Shown here: one piece after another, positions 23,308-32,077 of the stretch
How the letters are laid out: the number at the start of each line of letters is the position of its first letter
Position numbering within the stretch: position 1 is the stretch's first letter
From: Robbsia sp050955065
GTDB lineage: Bacteria; Pseudomonadota; Gammaproteobacteria; Burkholderiales; Burkholderiaceae
DNA length: 50,020 nucleotides
NCBI GenBank assembly: GCA_050955065.1
Contig: JBPBQT010000146.1
Coordinates: 1-50,020 of the forward strand
Reading direction: 5' to 3'
Translations under genes and position numbers: made by a program
Notes under the pieces: generated by a model
Databases searched by the model: none
Told to the model about the DNA's origin: nothing
The model's input: the letters and a program-made list of their open reading frames with translations, nothing else

Positions 23308-24186
23308 ATGGAAACGACGTTCCTGGCGAGCTTCCTGCTGGTGGTCGATACCGGGTCGATGGCCGAGGCGGCCCGACGGCTGGATCTCTCTGCCGCCGCG
23401 ATCGCGCAGCAGATCCGGGCGCTTGAGCGCGAGTTCGGCGCACCGCTGCTGGCGCGCGCGGGACGCACCGTTTCGGTCACGCCGGCGGGCAGCCGGATCG
23501 TCGCGCAATCGCGCGCCCTGCTGCGCGGACTGGCGGACATCAAGGTGGTGGCGAACGACCAGTACGCGACGGGCGAACTGCGTCTCGGCACGATCAACAC
23601 CGCGCTGCACAATTTCCTTCCCGACATCCTGGCCGATTTCACCGAGGCCAATCCGCACGTCAAGATCTTCATCCAGTCCGGCACCTCCGCGGAACTCTAC
23701 GACGCGTTGAACCAGGACGAGGTCGACGCCGCGGTCTGCACACATCCGGTGTTCTCGGTACCGAAGGCTTTCGTATGGAGGTTGCTGCGGGAAGAGCCGT
23801 TGGTCGTCATCGCGCCGCGGCGGCTCGCCGCGAGAGACCCGCACGCGCTGCTCGCGCACGCGCCGCTGATCCGCTATGACCGCGCGCTCTCGGGCGGACG
23901 CGAGGCGGACCGCTACCTGCGCCGCATGGGCATCGTGCCGAACGAACGGCTCGAGTTGAGTTCGCTTCTCGCGATCGCGATGATGGTCGATCGCGGTCTC
24001 GGCGTCTCGCTCGCGCCGGATGTCGCGTCGCCGCTCACCGGCGCGCTCGATCTCGCCCGCCTTCCCCTGCCGGGAGCGTCCGAGCCACGCCGGTTCGGGA
24101 TGCTGTGGAAGCGGGCTTCCGTGCGCGAACCGTTGATCCATCGCTTCATCGACACCGCCGTGCGGCATGCGGGCGGCGGTCACTGA
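23308..24186 (+). CDS. LysR-family transcriptional regulator
   Basis: DNA-binding regulator of 292 residues. The helix-turn-helix is at about 15-40 (GSMAEAARRLDLSAAAIAQQ). A linker helix follows, then a two-lobed effector domain beginning near GELRLGTINTALHNFLPDIL. The ATG at 23308 gives the usual short N-terminus (METTFLASFLLVVDTGS); a GTG two codons upstream is possible. It is divergent from the citE-like/CoA-transferase/2HCT operon and most likely activates it in response to the acid or its CoA ester. It converges on the AtoE-like gene with 43 bases between stops. Confidence 0.93.
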   Translation: METTFLASFLLVVDTGSMAEAARRLDLSAAAIAQQIRALEREFGAPLLARAGRTVSVTPAGSRIVAQSRALLRGLADIKVVANDQYATGELRLGTINTALHNFLPDILADFTEANPHVKIFIQSGTSAELYDALNQDEVDAAVCTHPVFSVPKAFVWRLLREEPLVVIAPRRLAARDPHALLAHAPLIRYDRALSGGREADRYLRRMGIVPNERLELSSLLAIAMMVDRGLGVSLAPDVASPLTGALDLARLPLPGASEPRRFGMLWKRASVREPLIHRFIDTAVRHAGGGH

Positions 24187-24229
24187 AAGCGGCATGCATC
24201 CGCCGGTTCCGGCCGACGCTGCAGATGCT

Positions 24230-25600
24230 TCAGATGAAGATCAACAAGGCCGCGCCGAACACCGCCGCCGCGAGCAGGAAAGTCATGACCGTGAAGCCGA
24301 GCACGCGCTGCACGCCGACTCCTGCCATCGCCACCACCGGTGCGGCCCAAAACGGCTGCAGCATGTTCGACACCTGCTCGCCCATCGCCACCGCCATCGT
24401 CGTTCCCGCCACGGACGCGTGCAACGCCACCGCCGCGGGCACCACGAAGGGGCCCTGCACCGCCCAGTGGCCGCCGCCGCTGGGCACCAGGAAGGTGACG
24501 ATCAGCGAGCCGATGTAGCTCCAGAACGGCAACGTGTGCGCGGTGGATATCTGAATGAAGAAATGAGACAGCACGTCGGGCAGGCCGGTCGCGTCCATGA
24601 TGCCCATGATGCCGCCATAGAGAGGGTACTGCAGCATCATCGAGCCGGTCTGGCGCGCCGCGTTCTTGACCGCGTCCGCGTACGCGAGCGGATAGCCGTG
24701 CAGCACCACGCCGCCGACGAACATCACGAAGATCACCGCATTCACACCCGAAAACACGGTGAGGTGCTGGATAAACGCCATCAGCAGGAACGACACGCCC
24801 GCCAGCCCGATGAAGACGCTGCCCACCCATGAGTTCTCGATCCATTGCGCGGGCGTGACGCGGCCGCGAAGACGCCGACGCACGGGCGGATCCGGATTTT
24901 TCTCAAGGTCGAGCACGATCGCGTCCTGATCGCGCGGCTTGATCAGGGCCAGCAAGACCGGCGTCAGGATCAGCATCACCAGCACCGGCACGAGATTGAA
25001 GCGGGTGAATACCGTCTCGCTGAAAGGCAGCACCCGGCCGGTCAGCTTCTCGACGACATTCATCGCGCTGCCGCGGGTCGACTGCGCGAGAGCGATCGAA
25101 CTCGAGATGCCGCTGGCCCACACGACCCATCCCGAAAATCCGGCGGCGACGATCCAGGCGAAGTCGACGCGCATGCGTTTCGCCACTTCGCGCGCCAGCA
25201 GTGCGGCCACGACCAGGCCGAATCCCCAGTTGAAGAACGACGCCACCGCCACCGACAGGAAGGTCAGCGTCGCTGCCTGCACCGGCGTGCGCGCCACCGA
25301 GACGACCGCGCGAAACAGCGCCTGCACCGGCCGCGCATGGGCGAAGGCATGGCCCGTCACAAGCACAAGCGTGATCTGAAAGGCAAAGGTGAGGATGTTG
25401 AAGAAACCTTTGTACCATCCGCCGACGATGCCGCCGAACGAGGCGTGCGGCGCGACCAGCGCGGCCACGACCGCCACCACCATCGTGATCAGGATGGCAA
25501 GGACGAAGGGATCGGGAATGACGCGTTCGAACAGGTTGATGGTGGCATCAGTGAAGCGCGTCCTCGAACGACCGTCGCGGTTGCCGCTCGCGGGGGTCAT
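24230..25600 (-). CDS. Short-chain fatty acid transporter, AtoE family
   Basis: Integral membrane protein of 456 residues with about 11-12 spans. It matches the AtoE/short-chain fatty acid permease family in length and in conserved loops: FTDATINLFERVIPDPFVLAI at the start, SFFNWGFGLVVAALLAREVA, ASGISSSIALAQSTRGSAMN and FLVPSGGGHWAVQGPFV. E. coli AtoE imports acetoacetate and butyrate. No acetoacetate CoA-transferase or thiolase is adjacent. The gene lies 116 bases downstream of a TIM-barrel hydrolase on the same strand, so the substrate may be a hydroxy- or oxo-acid made by that enzyme. Confidence 0.92.
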   Translation of the reverse strand: MTPASGNRDGRSRTRFTDATINLFERVIPDPFVLAILITMVVAVVAALVAPHASFGGIVGGWYKGFFNILTFAFQITLVLVTGHAFAHARPVQALFRAVVSVARTPVQAATLTFLSVAVASFFNWGFGLVVAALLAREVAKRMRVDFAWIVAAGFSGWVVWASGISSSIALAQSTRGSAMNVVEKLTGRVLPFSETVFTRFNLVPVLVMLILTPVLLALIKPRDQDAIVLDLEKNPDPPVRRRLRGRVTPAQWIENSWVGSVFIGLAGVSFLLMAFIQHLTVFSGVNAVIFVMFVGGVVLHGYPLAYADAVKNAARQTGSMMLQYPLYGGIMGIMDATGLPDVLSHFFIQISTAHTLPFWSYIGSLIVTFLVPSGGGHWAVQGPFVVPAAVALHASVAGTTMAVAMGEQVSNMLQPFWAAPVVAMAGVGVQRVLGFTVMTFLLAAAVFGAALLIFI

Positions 25601-25716
25601 CGCGTGCCGCCCATGCGGGAATGAAAAACCATTTTTGTCTCCTTATGATTATTGTGAATGCGATCGCAACGGGATATGCGCTTTACGGGCCCGGCAACCC
25701 GTCGCTCCGGCTCCCT

Positions 25717-26535
25717 CTAGAAACCGTATAGCTCGGCCGGTGTCTCCACGAGTATTCTTCGATAGGTCACGTCGTCCTCGACCCAATCCGACAATGTTTC
25801 CATCAGAAAAACGTCGTCGGGCTTGCCATGCGTTTCGGTGACATGGGGCCAGTCGCTCCCCCAGACGAGGCGCTCGGGCGCAGCGGCGATCCAGGCCCGG
25901 GCGACCGCCGCGACATCGGCATAACCGGCGACCCGCGAATCGAGATATGGGCCCGACAGTTTCATCCACGTCCGGCCTCGTTCGAGCAGGCGCCGCATGA
26001 TCGCGAAGGCGGGGTGGGCGATGCCCTGTGGCATGGGCAGGCGGCCCAGATGATCGAACACGATGCCGCATGGCAGACGCCGCAGCAGGGCCTCGTGCGC
26101 GACGATCTGGTCGGCGGTCCAGTGCAGTTGCACATGCCAGCCCAACGCCCGGATGCGTTGCGCCACCGGCTCGACCATGTCGAATCCCACGGCGGCCTGC
26201 GACGGCGTATAGAGCGTGAAGCGCACGCCGCGTATGCCGCCCGCGTGCAGCCATTGCAATTCCGCGTCGCTCACGTCCGGGCGCACGACGGCGACGCCCC
26301 GCGCATGCGCCGGGCCCAGTTTCCGAATCGCGTCGAGAGTGACGGCGTTGTCGACGCCATAGGGGCGCGGCGTCACGACGACCGTGCGCCGCGTGCCAAC
26401 CCGCTCCTGGAAACGACGGCGATAATCATCGGCGGTCGCCTCATTGGCAAGCATGCCCGCATGGGCGAACGCCGCATCGTAGACATGCATGTGCGCATCG
26501 CATGCCAGCGCCGGTATCGAGCGTGTCCGCGACAT
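25717..26535 (-). CDS. Amidohydrolase-2-type TIM-barrel hydrolase (lactonase-like)
   Basis: Hydrolase of 272 residues from the ATG at 26535, which has GGAGGAG 7-8 bases upstream. Metal or active-site residues of the family are visible as H15 and H17 (CDAHMHVYD), a histidine in VQLHWTADQI, one in IVFDHLGRLPM, and an aspartate in LVWGSDWPH. It resembles 2-pyrone-4,6-dicarboxylate lactonase (LigI) and galactarolactone isomerase, which act on lactones of sugar or aromatic acids. The substrate is unknown. It is the first gene of a pair with the AtoE-like carrier. A perfect TTGACA lies about 180 bases upstream on the same strand, but without a good -10. Confidence 0.85.
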   Translation of the reverse strand: MSRTRSIPALACDAHMHVYDAAFAHAGMLANEATADDYRRRFQERVGTRRTVVVTPRPYGVDNAVTLDAIRKLGPAHARGVAVVRPDVSDAELQWLHAGGIRGVRFTLYTPSQAAVGFDMVEPVAQRIRALGWHVQLHWTADQIVAHEALLRRLPCGIVFDHLGRLPMPQGIAHPAFAIMRRLLERGRTWMKLSGPYLDSRVAGYADVAAVARAWIAAAPERLVWGSDWPHVTETHGKPDDVFLMETLSDWVEDDVTYRRILVETPAELYGF

Positions 26536-26896
26536 TTCTTGTCTCCTCCTGTTTTTTCCGCCGCGTCGCCCGTTCCGAACCTGCCACGACGCGCCATGTT
26601 CCGGCGTCCGCCTGTTCGCCTTGCGACTTTCGACCATCCGGCAGAATCAGTCTAGACAAGCCCGCACCGAAGATAAAGCGCTCCGGACTGGGTTCACACT
26701 CAAGGAAAACTATCTTGTCAACGTACGCGCTTGCGTGCCATGGGCCGACGCGTGCACCAGGCAGGCTGGAGGGCAAAATAAGGAGGGGGGCGGGTCGGCG
26801 GTGGCGCGAGCGCGCCGCCCCGCCGCAGGCATGCGCGGTGGCGGAGCGGACCGGAGGGCAGGATGCGATCCGCGGGGAAAGCCGCCTGCCGGGATT
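26536..26896. other. Intergenic region, 361 bases
   Basis: Lies between the TIM-barrel hydrolase gene and the 3' end of the aldo-keto reductase gene, both leftward. It contains the strong ribosome binding site at about 26543-26549 and, on the minus strand, TTGACA at 26721-26716 with TGTGAA 17 bases downstream. This is a half-good promoter for the hydrolase-AtoE pair. The right part (26780-26880) is extremely G+C-rich with no clear hairpin plus T-run. No gene seen. Confidence 0.5.
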
Positions 26897-27949
26897 TTAC
26901 GGCGCGGGCGTGGGCTGGATCTGGTGCAGCGCGTCGATCTCGGCGAGCACCTCGTCGGACAGCGTCACGTTCACGCTGTCGATGTTTTCCCGCAACTGGG
27001 CAATCGACGTCGCGCCGATGATGTTGCTGGTGGTGAACGGCCGGCTGTTGACGAACGCCAGCGCAAGCTGGGCCGGCGTCAACCCGTGCCGTTTCGCGAG
27101 CGCGACGTAGCGGCTGACGGCGGCGATCGATTCCGGCTTGCTGTAGCGCTGGAACCGTTCGAACAGCGTGATGCGGGCGCCCGCGGGCCGCGCGCCGCCC
27201 TCGTACTTCCCCGACAGCCAGCCGAAGGCCAGTGGCGAGTACGCCAGCAGGCCGATGCCCTCGTGATGGCTGAATTCCGACAGTCCCAGTTCGAAATTGC
27301 GGTTCACCAGGCTGTACGGGTTCTGAATGCTCACGACCCGCGGCAGGTTCAGTTTCTCCGCGGCGCGCAGGAACTGGGCGACGCCCCACGGCGTTTCGTT
27401 CGACAGTCCGACATGACGGATCTTGCCTTCCTTGACCAGATCGGCGAGCACGCCCAGCGTTTCCTCGACCGGCACCGTGTACGCATCCTCGACCCACGGA
27501 TAATTGACCCGCCCGAAGGTCATCGTGCTGCGGTCGGGCCAGTGCAGCTGATACAGGTCGATGCGGTCGGTCTGCAGCCGTTGCAGGCTCGATTCCACCG
27601 CCGCGACCAGATTCGGCCGGTCGAACTGGTTGGCATCGCCGCGAATGTGGCGCGGGTTGTGCGGCTGCCGCGCCGGGCCGGCGATCTTCGTCGCCAGCAC
27701 GATCTTCTCGCGCGCGCCCGGCGTCTTCGCGAGCCAGGTGCCGATATATTCCTCGGTGCGCCCCTGCGTTTCCGGGCGCGGCGGCACCGGATACATTTCG
27801 GCGGCGTCGACCAGGTTCACGCCGTGCGCCAGCGCGTAATCCAGCTGCTCGTGCGCTTCGGCTTCGGTGTTCTGCTCGCCCCATGTCATCGTGCCCAGCC
27901 CGATGAGACTGACATCGATGCCGCTGTCCCCGAGTTTCCTGTACTCCAT
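26897..27949 (-). CDS. Aldo/keto reductase, Tas-like
   Basis: NADPH-dependent carbonyl reductase of 350 residues, close in layout to E. coli Tas. The catalytic tetrad is D48, Y53 (LVDAAEMYPVP), K88 (LATKIAG) and H136 (YQLHWPDR). Nucleotide-binding segments appear later as GLLAYSPLAFGWLSGKY and TSNIIGATSIAQL. Of two adjacent ATG codons (27952 and 27949) the second is chosen because AAGGA lies 7 bases before it, and MEYRKLGDSGIDVS is the usual family start. It is divergent from the UvrA-like gene. The natural substrate of Tas-like enzymes is unknown; detoxification of aldehydes is likely. Confidence 0.92.
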   Translation of the reverse strand: MEYRKLGDSGIDVSLIGLGTMTWGEQNTEAEAHEQLDYALAHGVNLVDAAEMYPVPPRPETQGRTEEYIGTWLAKTPGAREKIVLATKIAGPARQPHNPRHIRGDANQFDRPNLVAAVESSLQRLQTDRIDLYQLHWPDRSTMTFGRVNYPWVEDAYTVPVEETLGVLADLVKEGKIRHVGLSNETPWGVAQFLRAAEKLNLPRVVSIQNPYSLVNRNFELGLSEFSHHEGIGLLAYSPLAFGWLSGKYEGGARPAGARITLFERFQRYSKPESIAAVSRYVALAKRHGLTPAQLALAFVNSRPFTTSNIIGATSIAQLRENIDSVNVTLSDEVLAEIDALHQIQPTPAP

Positions 27950-28074
27950 CATTGCATCCTTGCGAAGGGTTGATCGAAACGACGACGCTATCACAAAGCC
28001 CGGCTTGCCGGGGACGCGGGTACCGGCCGCGGCAGGCGGCTAGCGCGCACGCGCATCCGTACAGGGCGTTCGCG

Positions 28075-28088
28075 GTATGCTGGCATAC
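28075..28088. promoter_or_regulatory. Perfect inverted repeat upstream of the uvrA-like gene
   Basis: GTATGC-TG-GCATAC, a 14-base palindrome with a 2-base centre, lies 62 bases upstream of the uvrA-like ATG and 126 bases upstream of the aldo-keto reductase ATG. Its size and symmetry suit a dimeric repressor of the TetR or MarR type. It does not match the LexA pattern. Confidence 0.35.
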
Positions 28089-28149
28089 AGCCCGAGCGGA
28101 TTCAGCGTTCGAACCCCTCTTCTTCTCAGGCCATCGCGCCGCACCACGC

Positions 28150-31083
28150 ATGACAAAGAAACAGGAACGCGCCGCCGACCACGCTGCGGCAACGCCGGCC
28201 ACCGCCGCGACGGCGGCAGCAAGCGTGGCAACAGGCACGCCATCCACGCCACCCGCGATCAACGACCGGGTCCGTGTGCGCGGCGCCCGCGAACACAATC
28301 TCAAAAACGTCGACGTCGACATTCCGCGCAACGCGCTGGTCGTCTTCACCGGCGTGTCCGGTTCGGGCAAATCGTCGCTGGCGTTCGGCACGCTGTACGC
28401 CGAGGCGCAGCGCCGCTATTTCGAATCGGTCGCCCCGTACGCGCGCCGCCTGATCGATCAGGTGGGCACGCCCGCCGTCGATTCGATCCACGGCCTGCCG
28501 CCCGCGGTGGCGTTGCAACAGCAGCGGGGCACGCCGAACAGCCGCTCGTCGGTCGGCAGCGTCACGCACCTGTCGGACCTGTTGCGGATGTTGTATTCGC
28601 GTACCGGCCGCTACCCGCCCGGGCAGCCGATGCTGTACGCCGAGGATTTCTCGCCGAACCTGCCCGAGGGCGCCTGCCCAGTGTGCCACGGCCTGGGCCG
28701 CATCTACGAGGCCACCGAGCGCTCGATGGTGCTGGACGACACCCTGACGATCCGCGAACGGGCGGTCTCGGCCTGGCCGCCGGCCTGGCACGGACAGAAC
28801 CTGCGCGACATCCTGGTCACGCTCGGCCACGACGTCGACACGCCCTGGCGCGATCTGCCGCAAAGCGTGCGCGACTGGATCCTCTTCACCGACGAACAGC
28901 CCACGGTGCCGGTATACGCCGGCCTGTCGCCCGCGCAGACGCGCGCGGCGCTCAAAGCCCGGCGCGAGCCGAGCTACCAGGGCACGTTCAGCAGCGCGCG
29001 GCGTTATCTGCTGCACACCTTCACCACCACGCAGAGCGCGTTGATGAAGAAGCGCGTGGCGCGCTATCTCGTCAGCCGCGCCTGCCCGGAATGCGACGGC
29101 AAGCGTCTCAAGCGCGCGGCGTTGAGCGTGACGTTCAACGGCTACGACATCGGCGCGCTGTCGATGCTGCCGCTGGACCAGCTCGAAGCGGTGCTGCGCC
29201 CCGCCGCGCACGGCGCGACGCCCATCGCCGGCAACGCGCCCGACGGCGAAAATGCCGCCAGCGGCAGGAAGACGCATGCACGCGGCGAGGGCTCCGCGAC
29301 GTCCGCCGCGGAATCCGCTGTGGCATCCACCGAGGTATCCACCGCAACATCCGTCGCGGAACCCGCCGAGGCATCCACCGCATCGACTGGCAAGTCCTCT
29401 GCCAAGTCCCACGCCGCGCTGCGCGCCGCGAACCGGGACGCGCCGGAGCAGACGGCCGCCGAGCGCATCGCCGCCGAACGCATCTGCCAGGACGTGCTCG
29501 CGCGCGTGGCGGCGCTGATCGATCTCGGGCTTGGCTATCTGTCGCTCGACCGCAGCACGCCGACGCTGTCGCCCGGCGAACTGCAGCGCCTGCGCCTCGC
29601 GACGCAGCTCGATTCGGAGCTGTTCGGCGTCGTCTACGTGCTCGACGAACCCTCGGCCGGCCTGCACCCCGCCGACGGCGAAGCGTTGATCCGCGCGCTG
29701 GCGCGTCTGAAGGAAGCGGGCAACTCGCTCTTCGTCGTCGAGCACGATCCGGAACTGATGCGCCGCGCCGACTGGCTGGTCGACGTCGGCCCCGGTGCCG
29801 GGGAACTGGGCGGCGAAGTGCTGTACAGCGGCCCGCCCGCCGGGCTGGCCGACGTCGCCGCGTCCGAGACCCGGCGCTATCTGTTCCCGCCCGCCGCAAC
29901 GGGCGACGAGGCGTCCGGCGCCCCGGACGCGGCATCCACGGCCCGCACGCGGCGGACCCCCGCGGCCTGGCTGGAGATCGACGGCATCACCCGCAACAAC
30001 CTGCGGAACGTGGCGGCGCGTTTTCCGCTGGGCTGCCTGACGGCCGTGACCGGCGTCTCGGGTTCCGGAAAATCGACGCTGGTCAGTCAGGTCCTGCCGG
30101 AACTGGTCGGCGCCCATCTCGGACAGACGGACAGCGGCGGCGAAGGCGATGCGGAGGACGCCGACGAGCCGACGCCGGACGACGCGGGCGATACGCCACG
30201 GGTGGCCGATGCGGCCGGCGGCGGCGCGGCCGACGCGGCCGACGCGGCCAGCAGCGGCCGCATCGTCGCGGGCATCGAACGCCTGACGCGACTGGTACGA
30301 GTCGACCAGAAGCCGATCGGACGCACGCCGCGCTCGAATCTCGCGACGTACACGGGCCTGTTCGATCAGGTGCGCAAGCTGTTCGCCACGACGCCGGAAG
30401 CACGCCGCCGACGCTACGACGCCAGCCGCTTTTCGTTCAACGTCGCGAAAGGCCGGTGTCCCAAGTGCGAGGGCGAAGGCTCGGTCAGCATCGAACTGCT
30501 GTTCATGCCGAGCGTCTATGCGCCCTGCCCGGTCTGTCAGGGCGCCCGCTACAACCCCCAGACGCTCGAGATCGCCTGGACCGGCAGGAACATCGCCGAG
30601 GTACTGGGCATGACGGTGGGCGAAGCCTGCGTCTTTTTCGCCGACGAGCCCGCGGTCGCGCGGCCGCTCGGCGTGCTGCGCGACATCGGGCTAGGGTATC
30701 TGCGGCTCGGCCAGCCCGCGACCGAGCTTTCCGGCGGCGAGGCGCAGCGCATCAAGCTCGCGACGGAACTGCAGCGCGCGCAACGCGGCAACACGCTCTA
30801 TATCCTCGACGAGCCGACCACGGGGCTGCATCCAGCCGACGTCGACCGCCTGATGCGTCAGTTGCAGCAGCTCGCCGATGCCGGCAATACGCTGGTGCTG
30901 GTCGAGCACGACATGCGGGTGGTCACGCAAAGCGACTGGGTGATCGACATGGGTCCGGGCGCGGGCGCCCGGGGCGGGCGACTGGTGGCGGCCGGCGTGC
31001 CGGAAACGGTCGCGCGCTGCGCCGAAAGCGCGACGGCGCCCTACCTGGCGCGCCAGCTCTGCATCGCGCCGGCGCGTTCGTAG
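28150..31083 (+). CDS. UvrA2-type ABC ATPase (UvrA paralogue without UvrB-binding domain)
   Basis: Tandem ABC ATPase of 977 residues. Walker A motifs are GVSGSGKSSLA and GVSGSGKSTLV; signatures are TLSPGELQRLRLA and ELSGGEAQRIKLA; Walker B motifs are VYVLDEPSAGLHPAD and LYILDEPTTGLHPAD. Zinc-type cysteine pairs remain (CPVCHG, CPECDG, CPKCEG, CPVCQG). The segment between SVGSVTHLSDLLRMLYSRTG and CPVCHGLG is far shorter than in UvrA, so the UvrB-interaction region is missing, as in UvrA2 and DrrC-like proteins. These are linked to tolerance of DNA-binding drugs and lesions. Two low-complexity inserts are unusual: Ala/Ser/Thr-rich at about 355-433, and acidic Ala-rich at about 657-703, just after the second Walker A. 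No ribosome binding site is evident. Confidence 0.9.
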   Translation: MTKKQERAADHAAATPATAATAAASVATGTPSTPPAINDRVRVRGAREHNLKNVDVDIPRNALVVFTGVSGSGKSSLAFGTLYAEAQRRYFESVAPYARRLIDQVGTPAVDSIHGLPPAVALQQQRGTPNSRSSVGSVTHLSDLLRMLYSRTGRYPPGQPMLYAEDFSPNLPEGACPVCHGLGRIYEATERSMVLDDTLTIRERAVSAWPPAWHGQNLRDILVTLGHDVDTPWRDLPQSVRDWILFTDEQPTVPVYAGLSPAQTRAALKARREPSYQGTFSSARRYLLHTFTTTQSALMKKRVARYLVSRACPECDGKRLKRAALSVTFNGYDIGALSMLPLDQLEAVLRPAAHGATPIAGNAPDGENAASGRKTHARGEGSATSAAESAVASTEVSTATSVAEPAEASTASTGKSSAKSHAALRAANRDAPEQTAAERIAAERICQDVLARVAALIDLGLGYLSLDRSTPTLSPGELQRLRLATQLDSELFGVVYVLDEPSAGLHPADGEALIRALARLKEAGNSLFVVEHDPELMRRADWLVDVGPGAGELGGEVLYSGPPAGLADVAASETRRYLFPPAATGDEASGAPDAASTARTRRTPAAWLEIDGITRNNLRNVAARFPLGCLTAVTGVSGSGKSTLVSQVLPELVGAHLGQTDSGGEGDAEDADEPTPDDAGDTPRVADAAGGGAADAADAASSGRIVAGIERLTRLVRVDQKPIGRTPRSNLATYTGLFDQVRKLFATTPEARRRRYDASRFSFNVAKGRCPKCEGEGSVSIELLFMPSVYAPCPVCQGARYNPQTLEIAWTGRNIAEVLGMTVGEACVFFADEPAVARPLGVLRDIGLGYLRLGQPATELSGGEAQRIKLATELQRAQRGNTLYILDEPTTGLHPADVDRLMRQLQQLADAGNTLVLVEHDMRVVTQSDWVIDMGPGAGARGGRLVAAGVPETVARCAESATAPYLARQLCIAPARS

Positions 31084-31089
31084 CGCGAC

Positions 31090-31116
31090 GCCCGGCGCTT
31101 CTAGGAAGCGCCGGGC
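31090..31116. terminator. Perfect 12-bp hairpin between uvrA-like and cyoD genes
   Basis: GCCCGGCGCTTC (31090-31101) pairs perfectly with GAAGCGCCGGGC (31105-31116) around a 3-base loop. It follows the uvrA-like stop by 7 bases on the plus strand and contains the last codons and stop of cyoD on the minus strand. There is no T-run. It probably ends or stabilises both convergent transcripts. Confidence 0.65.
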
Positions 31117-31457
31117 ATGGCCATGCGTACGGAAAGACTGCCCATGATCCACAGCGTGCCCGCAACCATGATCCCCATGATCAGCGCTGAAAAGAGAATC
31201 AGCTGCAGATCTTCCCGCTGGCGCTTCCAGCCGATATGGAGAAAGAAACGGAAATGCGCGACGATCTGCACGAACGCGCACACCCCGATGGTGATGAACA
31301 GCGCTCTGCGCGACATGAGGTGCCAGTGCACCATCGCGAACGGCACGCATGTCAGCAGCAGCGCAATGGCCATGCCCCACGCGTACGAGCGAAAGTCTTC
31401 CCGCTCCTGCGCGGCGCGCGTTGCCGGGGAATCACGGCTCTCGCTTTTGTCGGTCAT
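31101..31457 (-). CDS. cyoD: Cytochrome bo3 ubiquinol oxidase subunit IV (CyoD)
   Basis: Small membrane subunit of 118 residues with three spans: about FRSYAWGMAIALLLTCVPFA, FITIGVCAFVQIVAHFRFFL and LILFSALIMGIMVAGTLWIM. The HFRFFLHIG segment is characteristic of CyoD/COX4_pro. It assists assembly of the oxidase core. The ATG at 31457 overlaps the cyoC stop in ATGA, which settles the start. It is the last gene of the operon; no cyoE (haem O synthase) follows, so that enzyme must be encoded elsewhere. Confidence 0.95.
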   Translation of the reverse strand: MTDKSESRDSPATRAAQEREDFRSYAWGMAIALLLTCVPFAMVHWHLMSRRALFITIGVCAFVQIVAHFRFFLHIGWKRQREDLQLILFSALIMGIMVAGTLWIMGSLSVRMAMPGAS

Positions 31458-32077
31458 GCCAACCCTCCGAGATAAACGATGGAGAAGACCGCCACCCAGA
31501 CGATGTCCAGGAAGTGCCAGAACAGCGCGAGCCGCATGATGCCATTCTTCGTTTCGCTGTCCAGGCCGTAACGTGCGATCTGTCCCAACAAACAAACCAG
31601 CCAGATGCAGCCGCACGCGACGTGCACGCCGTGAAGCGGCACGAGACCGAAAAATGCGGAGAGCAGACCGCTGCGGCTCGGCACACCGCCTTTTGCGAAC
31701 ATGACGCTGAAGTCATGCAATTCGAAAGCGAGGAATCCCACCCCCAGCAACAACGTTGCCACCAGCCAGACCGAAAGCCCTGGAACACCCTGCTTGTATT
31801 TGACCGACAGCGACGCCATGCCAAAGGTGAAGCTGCTCGCCAGCAATATCATCGTCTCGAAAAAAACGCTTTTGAGATCGTAAAGCTGGAGGGGACCCGG
31901 ACCGCCCGCGCCGGCTTGCAGAGAGGTTATGTAGCTGGCGAACACCATGGCGAACAGAATGACGTCGCTCATGAGGAACACCCAGAAACCGAACATCAGG
32001 CCTTCGGCATCCTCGTGGTCCTCGCCATGGGATGAATCGAGGTTCAACCCCGGATATTTGGCGTCTTCGCGGCTCAT
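31454..32077 (-). CDS. cyoC: Cytochrome bo3 ubiquinol oxidase subunit III (CyoC)
   Basis: Five-span subunit of 207 residues. It opens with a soluble N-terminus and GFWVFLMSDVILFAMVFASY, the family signature. Later spans include FGLVPLHGVHVACGCIWLVC and ALFWHFLDIVWVAVFSIVYL, with the conserved histidines of heme-copper oxidase subunit III. The ATG at 32077 overlaps the cyoB stop by 4 bases, and its own stop overlaps cyoD in the same way. Together these show a tightly coupled operon. Confidence 0.95.
   Translation of the reverse strand: MSREDAKYPGLNLDSSHGEDHEDAEGLMFGFWVFLMSDVILFAMVFASYITSLQAGAGGPGPLQLYDLKSVFFETMILLASSFTFGMASLSVKYKQGVPGLSVWLVATLLLGVGFLAFELHDFSVMFAKGGVPSRSGLLSAFFGLVPLHGVHVACGCIWLVCLLGQIARYGLDSETKNGIMRLALFWHFLDIVWVAVFSIVYLGGLA

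Noticed and set aside
28126..30117. Leftward open frame of 663 codons opposite the uvrA2-like gene
   Set aside because: The plus strand carries unmistakable ABC ATPase motifs throughout; the opposite frame shows none.
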